A stretch of DNA of 64,000 nucleotides from Alkalinema sp. CACIAM 70d (GCA_002148405.1 MUGG01000003.1:1-64000), one strand, 5' to 3'; shown: positions 7,675-16,835, numbered from the stretch's first letter. The notes: generated by a model from the sequence alone, not told the origin. Program-made: numbers and translations.

Positions 7675-9270
7675 ATGCATGCAATTTCAATTATCTCGAT
7701 CATCATTGGATTGACTCCCATCTTCGGATGGCTCTTACTGCGCAGGTGGTACTTTCAGATCGTCGATCAATCGCACCTACAAGTTCGCCGCCAAGACGGA
7801 CAAACTGTTCCTTTACGCAATCCAAAACTTTTGCTTGGCAACCTAGTTGAAGTTTACCAAGCAGATAATCGCTTAGCGGCTTATCACAGTTTTCATGAGC
7901 AGTTAGGGGAAATTGTTCAAATTTTCTGGATGTGGCGACACCAAATTTCCATCACGAATCTCCCCATGGCACGACACATTCTCGTTGGCAACCAGAAAAA
8001 CTATCAAAAATTTCGCCCCAACATCATTATTCAAAAACTTTATGGGACAAGCGTCTTAACGAATAATGGAGTTGCATGGCAACGGCAGCGCAGCTTAATG
8101 CAAAGCCTTTTTACCCCACAACGAGTCGCACAGTTTTATGGCACTTTTGTAACTTGTGCCCAGGAACTTGCAGAGAAATGGCGATCGCAGATCAATGCAA
8201 CCGTAGGCCCCGTACACCATAATATTTATCCAGACTGTAATGCTCTATTTTTAGACATTATTGGCCGATCGGCCTTAGGCACTGACTTTCGGGCATTACA
8301 GGGTGATGTAGATGACACGTTAGCGGATATTCGTTTCATCCTCAAACAGAGCAACCATCCCTTGCACCAGTTTACGACTTGGTGGCAGTATTTGCCCTTG
8401 CCCCAAAATCGTCAGCTCGCCCAGACCTTCCAGCGGATTGACCAATTTCTCTACAAACTGATTCAACAGCGTCGAGTAGCCCTGCAATCTCAACCATGTT
8501 CTCCGCCTGAAAATCTTCTCGATTTACTATTACAAGCAACCCAATTGACCGAAACAGATCTTCAACCGTTTACCGATCGAGAAATTCGGGATAATCTCTT
8601 CGCCATTATTGTCAACGGGTACGAATCGGTTGCAACCAGCGTTACCTTTACCCTAGCTCTCTTAGCCCGTCATCCGGAGTTACTAGAGCAGGTTCAACAG
8701 GAAGTCGATCAATTCTTTCAAGAGCACAGTGTAATCTCCTCCTACCTGCCTCAGTTGCCGACCTTGAGAGCTGCGATTGTTGAATCCCTGCGGCTTTATC
8801 CTCCAATGGCAGGTTTACAGCGAGTGAGTTTACAACCCGATATTGTGGAAGGGTGGACGATTCCAAGCAATCAGGTCATTGGCATTCCCTTACACCCGCT
8901 CCACTTGAATTCTGATTATTATGGAAGCGATCCCGATCGGTTTCAGCCGCAACGATATTTAGACTTGCGACAAGCCACCGGCGATGAAAAAGCTCGGGGT
9001 TGTCCCCTACGAACTTTTCTGAATCAGCCCCAAGCCCAAGCTGAGCAGCTACCACTGACCTTTGGTGATGGTGCAAGGAGATGTCTAGGTGAAACATTTG
9101 CGCTCCATGAAATGACGATTGTCCTGGCAATCCTCTTGCATCAATTTACCTTTACCGTTCAAGCTGGAGATGAAGCGGTGATGGAGTTAGGAAAATTTGG
9201 CTTATTTATCTCAATGGTGCCAAAGGATGCAGTGAACTTGACGATCGGTCTACGCCAACCACCATCATAA
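7675..9270 (+). CDS. Cytochrome P450
   Basis: A 531-residue P450 with a hydrophobic N-terminal segment (AISIISIIIGLTPIFGWLLL) that looks like a membrane anchor, unusual for a bacterial P450 and more like eukaryotic microsomal forms. The ExxR motif is E370-x-x-R373 (VESLRLYPP) and the haem ligand is C470 in FGDGARRCLGE. The I-helix reads NGYESVATS, where most P450s have (A/G)Gx(D/E)T(T/S): the oxygen-activating Thr is replaced by Ser followed by Val. It should hydroxylate or epoxidise a hydrophobic substrate such as a fatty acid, terpenoid or carotenoid using ferredoxin as donor. A GGAG ribosome site precedes the ATG. No redox partner gene is adjacent; a small membrane protein follows 89 bases later. 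Confidence 0.93.
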   Translation: MHAISIISIIIGLTPIFGWLLLRRWYFQIVDQSHLQVRRQDGQTVPLRNPKLLLGNLVEVYQADNRLAAYHSFHEQLGEIVQIFWMWRHQISITNLPMARHILVGNQKNYQKFRPNIIIQKLYGTSVLTNNGVAWQRQRSLMQSLFTPQRVAQFYGTFVTCAQELAEKWRSQINATVGPVHHNIYPDCNALFLDIIGRSALGTDFRALQGDVDDTLADIRFILKQSNHPLHQFTTWWQYLPLPQNRQLAQTFQRIDQFLYKLIQQRRVALQSQPCSPPENLLDLLLQATQLTETDLQPFTDREIRDNLFAIIVNGYESVATSVTFTLALLARHPELLEQVQQEVDQFFQEHSVISSYLPQLPTLRAAIVESLRLYPPMAGLQRVSLQPDIVEGWTIPSNQVIGIPLHPLHLNSDYYGSDPDRFQPQRYLDLRQATGDEKARGCPLRTFLNQPQAQAEQLPLTFGDGARRCLGETFALHEMTIVLAILLHQFTFTVQAGDEAVMELGKFGLFISMVPKDAVNLTIGLRQPPS

Positions 9271-9359
9271 AGCTGCTGGAGCACCGTTCGCATCCTATGA
9301 TTTGATTTTCCCTGAACCATCAGCGCAGTTCCTAACAAGCAAAACAGGATGTACCAACA

Positions 9360-9959
9360 ATGGCGATCGAGATACAAATTTGGCTCTATTGGTTAGTTTG
9401 TCTTTTAGCCGCAGTTCTCTTAATGGTCACACGGCAGAAAATCCCTGGATTGCTCAGCCCCCAGTTAGAGACCACTGAGCAATCTGGATATCTTCGATCG
9501 GTATTATTGGGTTGGGCGTTTACCGGATTAGCAGCGATTAATTATATTTTGTTAACCCACAAAGAAACCCCTGGAACCTATCAATTGACTGACTTAGGCG
9601 TCTTTTCCCTAGTCAATGGCACCTTAGAACAATTGATGTTTGTATTCTGGTTTCTGCTCGGTTGCTGGCTTGGCAAGCAATTGAATGTTCAAAGTCCGTG
9701 GAAGATTTTTGGTTTGGGTTTCTTGAGTTATTCCCTCTATTCTGGAGCTATTCACGCTTTATTTTGGGTAAATGTATTACCCAAACATCAACCCGCTCTA
9801 ATCATGCCTGTTTTCTTACTTATCATGTCCCTAGGGTGGATGTGGCTATTTTGGCGTTATCGCGCATTGGGTAGCATTATTACGATGCATATTATGATTG
9901 ATTTTTTAACCTTAGGCCATCTGCACTTTCCTTGGTTTGAGTCCTATCAATTTGTTTAA
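9360..9959 (+). CDS. Multi-pass membrane protein, possibly degenerate CPBP family
   Basis: A 199-residue protein with about five or six membrane helices. The segment NGTLEQLMFVFWFLLG and the late MHIMIDFLTLGH resemble the EExxxR and HxxxD motifs of CPBP (CAAX protease/bacteriocin processing) intramembrane proteins, but the first motif keeps only one acidic residue and has no Arg, so peptidase activity is doubtful. It lies on the same strand after the P450 and could be co-transcribed. The family call is tentative. Confidence 0.55.
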   Translation: MAIEIQIWLYWLVCLLAAVLLMVTRQKIPGLLSPQLETTEQSGYLRSVLLGWAFTGLAAINYILLTHKETPGTYQLTDLGVFSLVNGTLEQLMFVFWFLLGCWLGKQLNVQSPWKIFGLGFLSYSLYSGAIHALFWVNVLPKHQPALIMPVFLLIMSLGWMWLFWRYRALGSIITMHIMIDFLTLGHLHFPWFESYQFV

Positions 9960-9962
9960 CCG

Positions 9963-10676
9963 TCAATCCTTGAGTGGTTCGCACGCTGCCTGCTGCATTT
10001 CCGCTCTGACAAACTGACCAATCTCGATCGCGGATTGCATCATATCAGCATATCCTTGCGCCCGATCCTGTAGTTCCAGCACCGTTAAATGTGTCCAATT
10101 ATTTTCCAAGTGAGTCAGTAAGTCCTGTTGACGAGCCAGTAAACCCCGATTCTCTCGCAAAATCCGTTCCATCATTAACCCTGATACAAGACTGTCTCTA
10201 GTGAGTTCAATCGCTGTTAACAGAATGCTCCGATCGTGGCTACGTTCTGGGGACGGGGTGATGGCCTGAATTTGCTCCATGACATCGATCGTTTTAACCA
10301 ATTCGTTATATCGATCGACTTCATCTAGCAATCGCATTAACATTCGCAAGGGTTTTCTTGCCAGCACCATCCAGAGATTCCAGGCCATCAGTCCGAATAG
10401 CATCAAACTCCCACTGACCCAGATAAACGCGATCGCGTTGGCTCCCTGGCTTAAGTCCTGCGCTCCTCGAAAAACACCTAGACTGATCACCAAGCTAAAA
10501 ATCAGCAAAACTCCCGCCACTGCAAGTTCCAGCACCGCAAAGGCTAGAAAATTTTGCCACTTGCGGAAAACGGACGGACGACAAATTCCTCCCACAAACA
10601 GATCATTTACCTCCTTACCACACAGTTTTTCTAACTCTCGGGAGGTCATCATCAACGATCGAGCCGTGTTTTCCAT
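9963..10676 (-). CDS. Hypothetical membrane protein with helical tail
   Basis: I do not recognise this family. From the ATG at 10676, which has a GGAG ribosome site six bases upstream, the protein is 237 residues; a TTG at 10706 would add ten. There are two membrane helices near residues 45-70 (FLAFAVLELAVAGVLLIFSLVISLGVF) and 85-105 (AIAFIWVSGSLMLFGLMAWNLWMVLA), followed by a long cytoplasmic helical region with likely coiled coil (RLLDEVDRYNELVKTIDVME, RENRGLLARQQDLLTHLENN). Similar two-helix proteins are widespread in cyanobacteria. It converges with the CPBP-like gene three bases away and lies downstream of another membrane protein on the same strand. Confidence 0.7.
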   Translation of the reverse strand: MENTARSLMMTSRELEKLCGKEVNDLFVGGICRPSVFRKWQNFLAFAVLELAVAGVLLIFSLVISLGVFRGAQDLSQGANAIAFIWVSGSLMLFGLMAWNLWMVLARKPLRMLMRLLDEVDRYNELVKTIDVMEQIQAITPSPERSHDRSILLTAIELTRDSLVSGLMMERILRENRGLLARQQDLLTHLENNWTHLTVLELQDRAQGYADMMQSAIEIGQFVRAEMQQAACEPLKD

Positions 10677-10729
10677 CCTGCACTCCGCACTGCTTTCATC
10701 GGACAATTGCGTGGCTCACCTGAAAATTA

Positions 10730-10771
10730 AGTCACTCTTATTGAGTCACTCTTATTGAGTCACTCTTATTG
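10730..10771. repeat. Perfect 14-bp tandem repeat, three units
   Basis: AGTCACTCTTATTG is repeated three times without a mismatch at 10730, 10744 and 10758. It fills most of the short gap between two minus-strand membrane-protein genes, starting 54 bases upstream of one ATG and ending three bases short of the stop codon of the other. Copy number could vary between strains. Confidence 0.9.
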
Positions 10772-10774
10772 ACA

Positions 10775-11461
10775 CTAGCCACCACCCAGTACATGGAGAA
10801 GCGCTGTCCAAACCCCCGTTAAAAAATTACCTTCCTTCGGGCGAAACAACTCAAAGCTATTGGTCGAGCCAAAGAAGGGGCGTAGCGTCCAGCCTAGCTG
10901 ACTTCCCACAAAGCCATAGAGAACCAACCAGAATTTTAGGATATTCGTCCGGATTTTTACATTTTCATCCTTTTCTCCATCCACCACTGGACGCATCGCT
11001 TGATAGAGAAAGGAAATGCCAAAAATACCTGTAATGGCAAAAATAGTGACGTTAAGCAGCAAGTAGAAAGAATAATCTTTTACACTTAACGTCATCAGAA
11101 AAAACATTGTAACAGGTGCAAAGCCGCACAGGAGTAGAGCAATGACCGATGCAGCACTCAGCACATAGGTAAAATGCTGGCCAATCGTTTTCCGAGATCC
11201 AAACAGGGCGTTGAATACATAGAGTGCCGGTAAACACACCGTCAGCGTAATCAGATATAGAGCAGGAAGCTTGATTGCTGAAGAAAGAGACTGTAATGGG
11301 CTGTGAAAGGAGCCAATAATCGCACCATACACCGCAAAACACAGAAAACTACAGAGCATTAATGCCGTAATTTTATGCCCCAGTTGCACCCGATCGTGGA
11401 TTTCTTCCAAAAAACTTTGACGGTCTTTCAACAGCGCAATAAAGGTCGAAAAGTAGTTCAT
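10775..11461 (-). CDS. Conserved cyanobacterial membrane protein, Yip1-like topology
   Basis: A 228-residue protein with a short amphipathic N-terminus (FIALLKDRQSFLEEIHDRVQLG), about five membrane helices, and a conserved-looking stretch FVGSQLGWTLRPFFG near residue 190. Cyanobacterial homologues that end in this SQLGW..RPF motif are often annotated as actin-binding WH2 proteins, which is probably a misnomer because the protein is clearly integral to the membrane. Function unknown. It starts the short minus-strand run that continues into the two-helix protein at 9963-10676. Confidence 0.75.
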   Translation of the reverse strand: MNYFSTFIALLKDRQSFLEEIHDRVQLGHKITALMLCSFLCFAVYGAIIGSFHSPLQSLSSAIKLPALYLITLTVCLPALYVFNALFGSRKTIGQHFTYVLSAASVIALLLCGFAPVTMFFLMTLSVKDYSFYLLLNVTIFAITGIFGISFLYQAMRPVVDGEKDENVKIRTNILKFWLVLYGFVGSQLGWTLRPFFGSTNSFELFRPKEGNFLTGVWTALLHVLGGG

Positions 11462-11780
11462 AACAACCGTTCCAGTATTCAGAAATCACCTAGGTCAAAA
11501 CACCTAGATCAAACAATTTTTAAACGCCAACAACTGATTCTGCGATCGCGCACCAATCATGCCAAGATTGACACCAGCCTACAGGCTAAAACCAACATTG
11601 AGATCGGATATGCGATCGAGTGTGAGATTGAAACGATAAAAGCATGACAACTCTTTCCTCACTCTTACTTCAAGACAACATTCAATCACCCGATCGAGGG
11701 AGATCAGAATTACAAGTGATAGCAAGATTGAGTTAGCAGATACCCTTGATGGAATGACGAAGCTCTAGATTGACCTATGG

Positions 11781-11816
11781 TTTGCCCAGTAGTTTGCCCA
11801 GTAGTTTGCCTAGTGG
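11781..11816. repeat. 12-bp tandem repeat, three units
   Basis: TTTGCCCAGTAG occurs at 11781 and 11793, then as TTTGCCTAGTGG at 11805. It lies in the 705-base divergent gap 11462-12166. No small gene, RNA or terminator could be supported in the rest of that gap, although it must hold the promoters of both flanking genes. Confidence 0.8.
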
Positions 11817-12166
11817 TTTAACTGTAGGCCGCTCAGGCCAATATTGATTGAATGAGAGAAAGGAGTGGGGGCAGGGAATCCTACAACGGTATGGGGGGCA
11901 ATTTCGGAAAATCAACCTTGAAATTCATTTAACTACAGCCCGTTGAGAGTTATGCAAACCTGCGCCCTAGCGCCCCTCTACAAGAATTGTTTTTGAATAA
12001 ATCATGACCCGATACAATCCTCTGTAATTCGAGTATTCTAGGGCTGGCTAACATAAACCAAGCTACGCCTCGGAATATTGAGCCACGATTTAGCGATAAA
12101 ACCAAGATTTTTAGCTAAATTCAAGCGATTTCTCTGTTTATTGCCCCGTTCAACTGATCCTCTCCT

Positions 12167-13891
12167 ATGATCCTGCGCTCTGCACTTTCCCAGCTATGTA
12201 TCCTCGCAACAAGCTATCTCGCAGGTTGTCTGCTGATGACCGCTGCTGCCAGAGCGCAAACCTCCTTGCCCAAACCCAGTACCGATCGCGATCGCTTCAA
12301 CCAACCCCTGCCCACCCCGCAACCGTTACCCAGCGTCCAGCCCACCTTGCCGACACCAACGCCGACCCCTGCGCCCAGCACTCCAGCCCCAGCCATCACC
12401 ATTCCCGTCCGCAAAATTGTCATTCAGGGCAGCACAATCTTCACCGATCGCGATTGGGAGCCTCTGATCAAAACCGTGGAAGGCCGTTCGGTAACCTTTG
12501 AGGAACTGCGATCGCTGGTCGATCAAATGACGCAGAAATACCTCGATCGGGGTTACATCACCTCCCGCGCGGTGTTGGAAGAACAAACCATTACCGATGG
12601 CATTGTCAAAGTACGGGTGATTGAAGGGTCGCTGGAAAAAGTAGATATTCGCGGACTGGAAAACGTCAAGCCTGCCTACGTCGCAGACCGCATCCGTCTC
12701 GGAGCCAAGGTACCCCTGAACAAAGATGCCCTCGAAGATCAACTGCGCCTGCTCAAGTTGGATCCGTTATTCACTAATGTGGAAGCCAGTATCAAACCCG
12801 GTACTGGGGTGGGGCAGAGCATTTTATCGGTGCTGGTCAAGGAAGAACCGGCCTTCCATGGTTTTGTGGGAGCGGATAACCTGTCGCCACCCAGTGTCGG
12901 GTCCGATCGCATTGGAGCCGTCCTGAGCTACCGCAATCCGACGGGTTGGGGCGATGAAGTCACTGCGTCCTATTACCGATCGACCCAGGGGGGCTCCAAT
13001 GCCTTTGACTTCGGCTATCGTCTGCCACTGAATCCGATGAACGGAACCTTGCAACTGCGGATTGCTCCCAGCCGTAGCAAAATTATTGATCCTGATTTTT
13101 CCGCCTTTGGCATTCGGAGTAACAATGCCCTATACGAAATCAGCTATCGTCAACCGTTGAGCCGCAGTCCTCGCCAGGAATTTGCCCTCTCCCTGGGACT
13201 CGCGTTTCAAGATGGTCAGACATTTTTGTTTGATAACCAGCCCTTTCCCTTTGGCATTGGAGCGGAGGCCGATGGCACGACCAAAACGCGGGTGCTCAAG
13301 TTTGGCCAGGATTTTGTCAAGCGGGAGCCCTTTGGAGCTTGGGCCTTTCGATCGCAGTTCAGTCTGGGCTTGAATATTTTCGATGCCACAACCAATTCCG
13401 GTGCGGTGCCCGATGGCCAATTTTTTAGTTGGTTAGGTCAAATTCAACGGGTACAGCAGATTGGCCCCAGCAACCTGTTGATCGCGCAATTGGATCTGCA
13501 ACTGACGCCGGATACCTTGCTGCCGTCCCAGCAGTTTGTCATTGGGGGCGGCCAATCCCTGCGCGGCTATCGCCAAAATGCCCGATCGGGGGACAACGGA
13601 GTTCGCTTTTCCTTGGAAGATCGAATCGTTGTGAAACGGGATGCGGCGGGCAGTCCTATGATTCAACTGGTACCTTTTTTTGACATGGGCGCAGTGTGGA
13701 GCCGATCGGACAATCCCAACAAACTGACGGGCGAAACCTTTCTGGCTTCGATCGGGCTGGGGCTGATTTGGGAGCCCATTCCCCGCATGATTGTGCGGGC
13801 GGACTATGCTCGACCGTTGGTGCAATGGAGCGGCAAGGGCAATAACGCCCAAGATGAAGGCGTCCATTTCAGCGTGGGCTACAGTTTCTAA
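12167..13891 (+). CDS. TpsB two-partner secretion transporter (ShlB/FhaC family)
   Basis: A 574-residue outer-membrane protein. A signal peptide (residues 1-30, ending AARAQ) is followed by a Pro/Thr-rich linker (about 35-75), a POTRA domain (ITIPVRKIVIQGSTIF to about 150), a second POTRA region (to about 225) and a 16-strand beta-barrel ending in the terminal Phe needed for Bam-dependent insertion. The LRGY motif in GGGQSLRGYRQ is the conserved loop of FhaC-type barrels. Such proteins export a large TpsA exoprotein with an N-terminal haemagglutination domain. No TpsA gene is near, so the cargo must be encoded elsewhere. The G+C content is higher than in the upstream gap. Confidence 0.92.
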   Translation: MILRSALSQLCILATSYLAGCLLMTAAARAQTSLPKPSTDRDRFNQPLPTPQPLPSVQPTLPTPTPTPAPSTPAPAITIPVRKIVIQGSTIFTDRDWEPLIKTVEGRSVTFEELRSLVDQMTQKYLDRGYITSRAVLEEQTITDGIVKVRVIEGSLEKVDIRGLENVKPAYVADRIRLGAKVPLNKDALEDQLRLLKLDPLFTNVEASIKPGTGVGQSILSVLVKEEPAFHGFVGADNLSPPSVGSDRIGAVLSYRNPTGWGDEVTASYYRSTQGGSNAFDFGYRLPLNPMNGTLQLRIAPSRSKIIDPDFSAFGIRSNNALYEISYRQPLSRSPRQEFALSLGLAFQDGQTFLFDNQPFPFGIGAEADGTTKTRVLKFGQDFVKREPFGAWAFRSQFSLGLNIFDATTNSGAVPDGQFFSWLGQIQRVQQIGPSNLLIAQLDLQLTPDTLLPSQQFVIGGGQSLRGYRQNARSGDNGVRFSLEDRIVVKRDAAGSPMIQLVPFFDMGAVWSRSDNPNKLTGETFLASIGLGLIWEPIPRMIVRADYARPLVQWSGKGNNAQDEGVHFSVGYSF

Positions 13892-13923
13892 GCCCCTTAG
13901 CTCGCCTTGAACCAGAATCCGCA

Positions 13924-14523
13924 TTAACCAAAATCGGCATATTGGGGAGGACTGGCCCCGACCCGCTGGGTAATCCGGGGATACTGGGTGTTCGGTTCCG
14001 GTTGGCTAATCGACATCACATTGACTTGATGCCACCAGTCATCACCAAAATCAAACCAATAGCCAAAGGCATCATCCACAGATAAGCCCAAACTAGCGAT
14101 CGGGGTACTGGCCACGTCCTGCACAGGTGGGGATTTAGCTCTCCTACGGCTAGCGGACTGGGGTAAGCCATAGCGTTTGGCCTCAGGATCATTGGGGCCT
14201 TGACCACCAATCTGAAACTCGTACAAATGGTCTTCTTCTCGATCGAAGGCTTTAAAGAGAATTTTGTGGAAATCGGCCAGGGTTTGATTGCCTTGGATTT
14301 CGATCCTCCGGGAAATTTCAGGATTTTCTTCAACAAAATCTTCCGTCACAGGCCCATCCAGAATAAAAACATCCAGGGTATACAGCCCATTGGTGGGTGG
14401 CATCGCGGCTGGGTTACTGGGGCGATCGGCGATCGTGTCAGGAGGTGAATGCTTTGGACTGGAGTTTGCGGTTTTAGTTTGTTTCGCCGATTTCGCGGTT
14501 TTAGTTGACTTGGTGGGTTTCAC
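13924..14523 (-). CDS. Plasmid pRiA4b ORF-3 family protein
   Basis: A 199-residue protein matching the pRiA4b ORF-3-like family: LYTLDVFILDGP, LADFHKILFKAFDREEDHLYEF, a region around GLPQSASRRRAK, and the closing VDDAFGYWFDFGDDWWHQV. The family is widespread on plasmids and chromosomes with no clear function. The first 45 residues are Lys/Thr/Ser rich (KPTKSTKTAKSAKQTK) and look disordered; the start codon used is GTG, and an ATG at 14403 would remove this tail while keeping the domain. The gene converges with the TpsB gene. Confidence 0.85.
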   Translation of the reverse strand: MKPTKSTKTAKSAKQTKTANSSPKHSPPDTIADRPSNPAAMPPTNGLYTLDVFILDGPVTEDFVEENPEISRRIEIQGNQTLADFHKILFKAFDREEDHLYEFQIGGQGPNDPEAKRYGLPQSASRRRAKSPPVQDVASTPIASLGLSVDDAFGYWFDFGDDWWHQVNVMSISQPEPNTQYPRITQRVGASPPQYADFG

Positions 14524-14557
14524 TGGCTTGTTCCATTGCGTTTTTTAGCTCGGTTGT

Positions 14558-14593
14558 GTTGATTGTATGCGTTTAGTTGATTGTATGCGTTTA
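14558..14593. repeat. Perfect 18-bp tandem duplication
   Basis: GTTGATTGTATGCGTTTA is present twice head to tail (14558-14575, 14576-14593), upstream of the pRiA4b ORF-3 family gene where its promoter should lie. Confidence 0.88.
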
Positions 14594-14639
14594 ATGGTCT
14601 GCATTCCCGTTTCTAGCCTATCGCTTCGATCGGGGCTAA

Positions 14640-15521
14640 TCAACTCACCGACATGGGTGAACATTCACTCAATCTACTAGCAGTAAAAAAATCAGCCTGG
14701 TCGATCGTCGCTTGGAAAAATTCAAAAAACTGTTCAGTGCCGAAGTGCCAGCCAACGCCCACTTGGGTCGGAATTGTCAACCCATCAAAGGTGCGTTCGG
14801 CATCACAGTGGCCTCCCATGGGCAAATAATCCCAATGCCGATCGACGGTTTGATCGCCCCAGCGCAGCCCCGAACCCGCCAGCAACCTGCCCGCCGCATC
14901 AATCTGAAACGTGAGTTTGACGGGTTCATCATCGATCGTCAATTGCGCTTCCAAAAAGTTGTCATCGATCGCCCGCCATTCCACACCCTGCTGCGGCAAA
15001 AGCGCCGTCGGCAACCACATCCACTCCACCGCCAAACGACCGATGGCCGAACGCGCCGTATCCGCCGTTTGCACATCCACGATCGGCAGCAGTCCTCCGA
15101 GGGCAAATTGCATACGACCTCGATGCTCGTAGTAATAATCAGCACCCTGAAATTGCGCTAATCCCCGCCCGATCGTCGCTTGCCAAATAAATCCCCGACG
15201 TGACAATAACTCCTTAGCCTGCATCGGTATCCAAGGATGAGTCAAACTAAATCGAAATTGACCTTGCATCTTCAGATCCACCGAAGTTGCGATCGGCGTT
15301 CCCGGCGCGATCGCATGGAGAAAGTAGCGCTGCACTGGCATCGGCAACCCAGAAACCATCGCAGGATGAAACTTCGTAGATTGCGATGACGATTGCAAGC
15401 GATGCCAAATTTTTCGAGCAACGCGACGATTATGAAACCGTAAGCCCATCAACAATATCAGCCCGATCGTAATTAGAGCGACAACACCCAAAAAAAGCAT
15501 CAACAGAACATAGACACCCAT
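14640..15521 (-). CDS. DUF6544/DUF6920-like membrane-anchored protein
   Basis: A 293-residue protein with one N-terminal membrane helix (VLLMLFLGVVALITIGLILLM) and a soluble domain. The domain shows SGLPMPVQRYFLHAI, VDLKMQGQFRF, GFIWQATIG, ADYYYEHRGRM and LAVEWMWLPTALLP, which follow the pattern of the DUF6544/DUF6920 group of uncharacterised bacterial proteins. Function is not known; the beta-rich body could bind a hydrophobic ligand, but that is a guess. No operon partner on its strand. Confidence 0.7.
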   Translation of the reverse strand: MGVYVLLMLFLGVVALITIGLILLMGLRFHNRRVARKIWHRLQSSSQSTKFHPAMVSGLPMPVQRYFLHAIAPGTPIATSVDLKMQGQFRFSLTHPWIPMQAKELLSRRGFIWQATIGRGLAQFQGADYYYEHRGRMQFALGGLLPIVDVQTADTARSAIGRLAVEWMWLPTALLPQQGVEWRAIDDNFLEAQLTIDDEPVKLTFQIDAAGRLLAGSGLRWGDQTVDRHWDYLPMGGHCDAERTFDGLTIPTQVGVGWHFGTEQFFEFFQATIDQADFFTASRLSECSPMSVS

Positions 15522-15621
15522 CGCTAAATATCCTCCGCCGCTAAATGTTCTCCTTCCAAGTCCACGTCATCACCTTAGATCCAGAGGATGAGAAACCTGT
15601 GAGGATAGAAGCTCCCACCCT

Positions 15622-15655
15622 CCTACCCTTCCACCCTCCCTACCCTTCCACCTTC
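15622..15655. repeat. Pyrimidine-rich 17-bp tandem repeat, two units
   Basis: TACCCTTCCACC recurs with 17-base spacing (15624 and 15641) inside a run of almost pure pyrimidines upstream of gcvH. It may be a slippage product; no known regulatory motif was recognised. Confidence 0.5.
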
Positions 15656-15723
15656 CCACTCCCCAATTCCCCCAACGAGCGGTACACTTTTGAAAGACCA
15701 CTGTTTGATCGCGAGAGTTGGCT

Positions 15724-16113
15724 ATGGCATTCGAATACCCCGAAGATCTGCGCTACACCGACACCCATGAGTACGTCCGGTTAGACGGCTCCGTCGCCAC
15801 CGTGGGCATCACCGCCTTTGCGATCGATCAATTGGGCGATATTGTCTTTCTGGAACTGCCGGAACCGGGCAGCAGCGTCACCCAAGGCGAGAAATTTGGC
15901 ACGATCGAGTCCGTCAAAGCCGTAGAGGATCTCAAATCCCCCGTCAGCGGTACAGTGGTTGATGTCAATGCAGCCATGGTGGATGCGCCGGATCAGTTGG
16001 AAGCGGATCCTTACGTAGAGGGCTGGCTGGTCAAGGTGGAAATCAGTGATGCGACTGCTGTGAAATCGGCGCTGTCTGCGGATGCCTACCGTGCCATGGT
16101 GGAAGGAGCCTAG
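15724..16113 (+). CDS. gcvH: Glycine cleavage system H protein
   Basis: The lipoyl carrier of the glycine cleavage complex, 129 residues from the ATG at 15724 (a TTG two codons earlier is also open). It shuttles the aminomethyl group between the P, T and L proteins. The sequence shows [11 protein letters not shown] at the N-terminus, [20 protein letters not shown], and the lipoylation site ESVKAVEDL with Lys65. Length and motifs are normal. It is followed nine bases later by a methyltransferase gene and then by gcvP; gcvT is not in the window. In cyanobacteria the system recycles photorespiratory glycine. Confidence 0.96.
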   Translation: MAFEYPEDLRYTDTHEYVRLDGSVATVGITAFAIDQLGDIVFLELPEPGSSVTQGEKFGTIESVKAVEDLKSPVSGTVVDVNAAMVDAPDQLEADPYVEGWLVKVEISDATAVKSALSADAYRAMVEGA

Positions 16114-16121
16114 GGCACCCC

Positions 16122-16835
16122 ATGAGTCAGGCCCATGAGAATCAGCCGGAACTTGACCAACAAGATGTTGATCGTCAACAGCTGCGATCGCAGGTACAAA
16201 GTCTGGCCCAAACCTATCGAGACACCAACCAGCCCCTAGCCTGGTTTGAAGCGCTCTATGCTTCGGCCAATGGCAATCCAGAGGCAATTCCCTGGGTCAA
16301 TCGTGAACCCCACCCGTTGTTTCAGGATTGGTTGACGACCCGATCGCCCGTTGCGACTGGACGGTCTGCCTTGGTCATCGGCTGTGGGTTGGGGGACGAT
16401 GCGGAAGTCTTGGCCGATCGGGGTTTCCAGGTGACGGCCTTTGATTTAGCTCCCACGGCGATCGCTTGGTGCCGAGAGCGCTTTCCTAATTCCCCGGTCA
16501 ATTACCAAGTGGCCGATCTGTTTGACCTACCTAGCGATTGGGCCAAGCACTTCGACTTTGTGTTGGAAATTTATACGATCCAGGCAATGCCGCCGGAACT
16601 ACATACTGCTGCCATGCAAGCGATCGCACCGTTGGTCGCACCGGATGGGGAGCTGTTGGTCATCTGCCGAGGCCGCGAGGAAACTGATCCACTCACAGGC
16701 CCACCGTTTCCCCTGACGCGATCGCAGTTAGCAACCTTCGAGCAAGCCGGACTCCTGTTAGCTGAGTGGGACGATTTATCAGATTCCGAAGGACTCCGCC
16801 CCCGCCATTTTCGATCGCTTTACCGCTCCAATTAA
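16122..16835 (+). CDS. Class I SAM-dependent methyltransferase
   Basis: A 237-residue methyltransferase. The SAM-binding loop is ALVIGCGLGDDAEVLADRG (about residues 82-100), the acidic end of strand beta-2 is VTAFDLAPTAI, and motif II is NYQVADLFDLP. The N-terminal 60 residues are helical (QQLRSQVQSLAQTYRD) and hold a possible substrate-side motif WFEALYASANGNPEAIPW. The shape is like thiopurine-methyltransferase or TehB-like small-molecule enzymes. The substrate is unknown. It is sandwiched between gcvH (8-base gap) and gcvP (191-base gap), which hints at co-transcription with gcvH only. Confidence 0.85.
   Translation: MSQAHENQPELDQQDVDRQQLRSQVQSLAQTYRDTNQPLAWFEALYASANGNPEAIPWVNREPHPLFQDWLTTRSPVATGRSALVIGCGLGDDAEVLADRGFQVTAFDLAPTAIAWCRERFPNSPVNYQVADLFDLPSDWAKHFDFVLEIYTIQAMPPELHTAAMQAIAPLVAPDGELLVICRGREETDPLTGPPFPLTRSQLATFEQAGLLLAEWDDLSDSEGLRPRHFRSLYRSN

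Noticed and set aside
10279..10758. 159-residue plus-strand ORF over the two-helix membrane gene
   Set aside because: It is a shadow of a better minus-strand gene with a ribosome site and membrane helices, and it runs through the tandem repeat.
11375..11647. 90-residue plus-strand ORF in the gap before tpsB
   Set aside because: Starts inside the minus-strand membrane-protein gene, has no ribosome site, and its composition fits noncoding DNA rich in GATCG sites.
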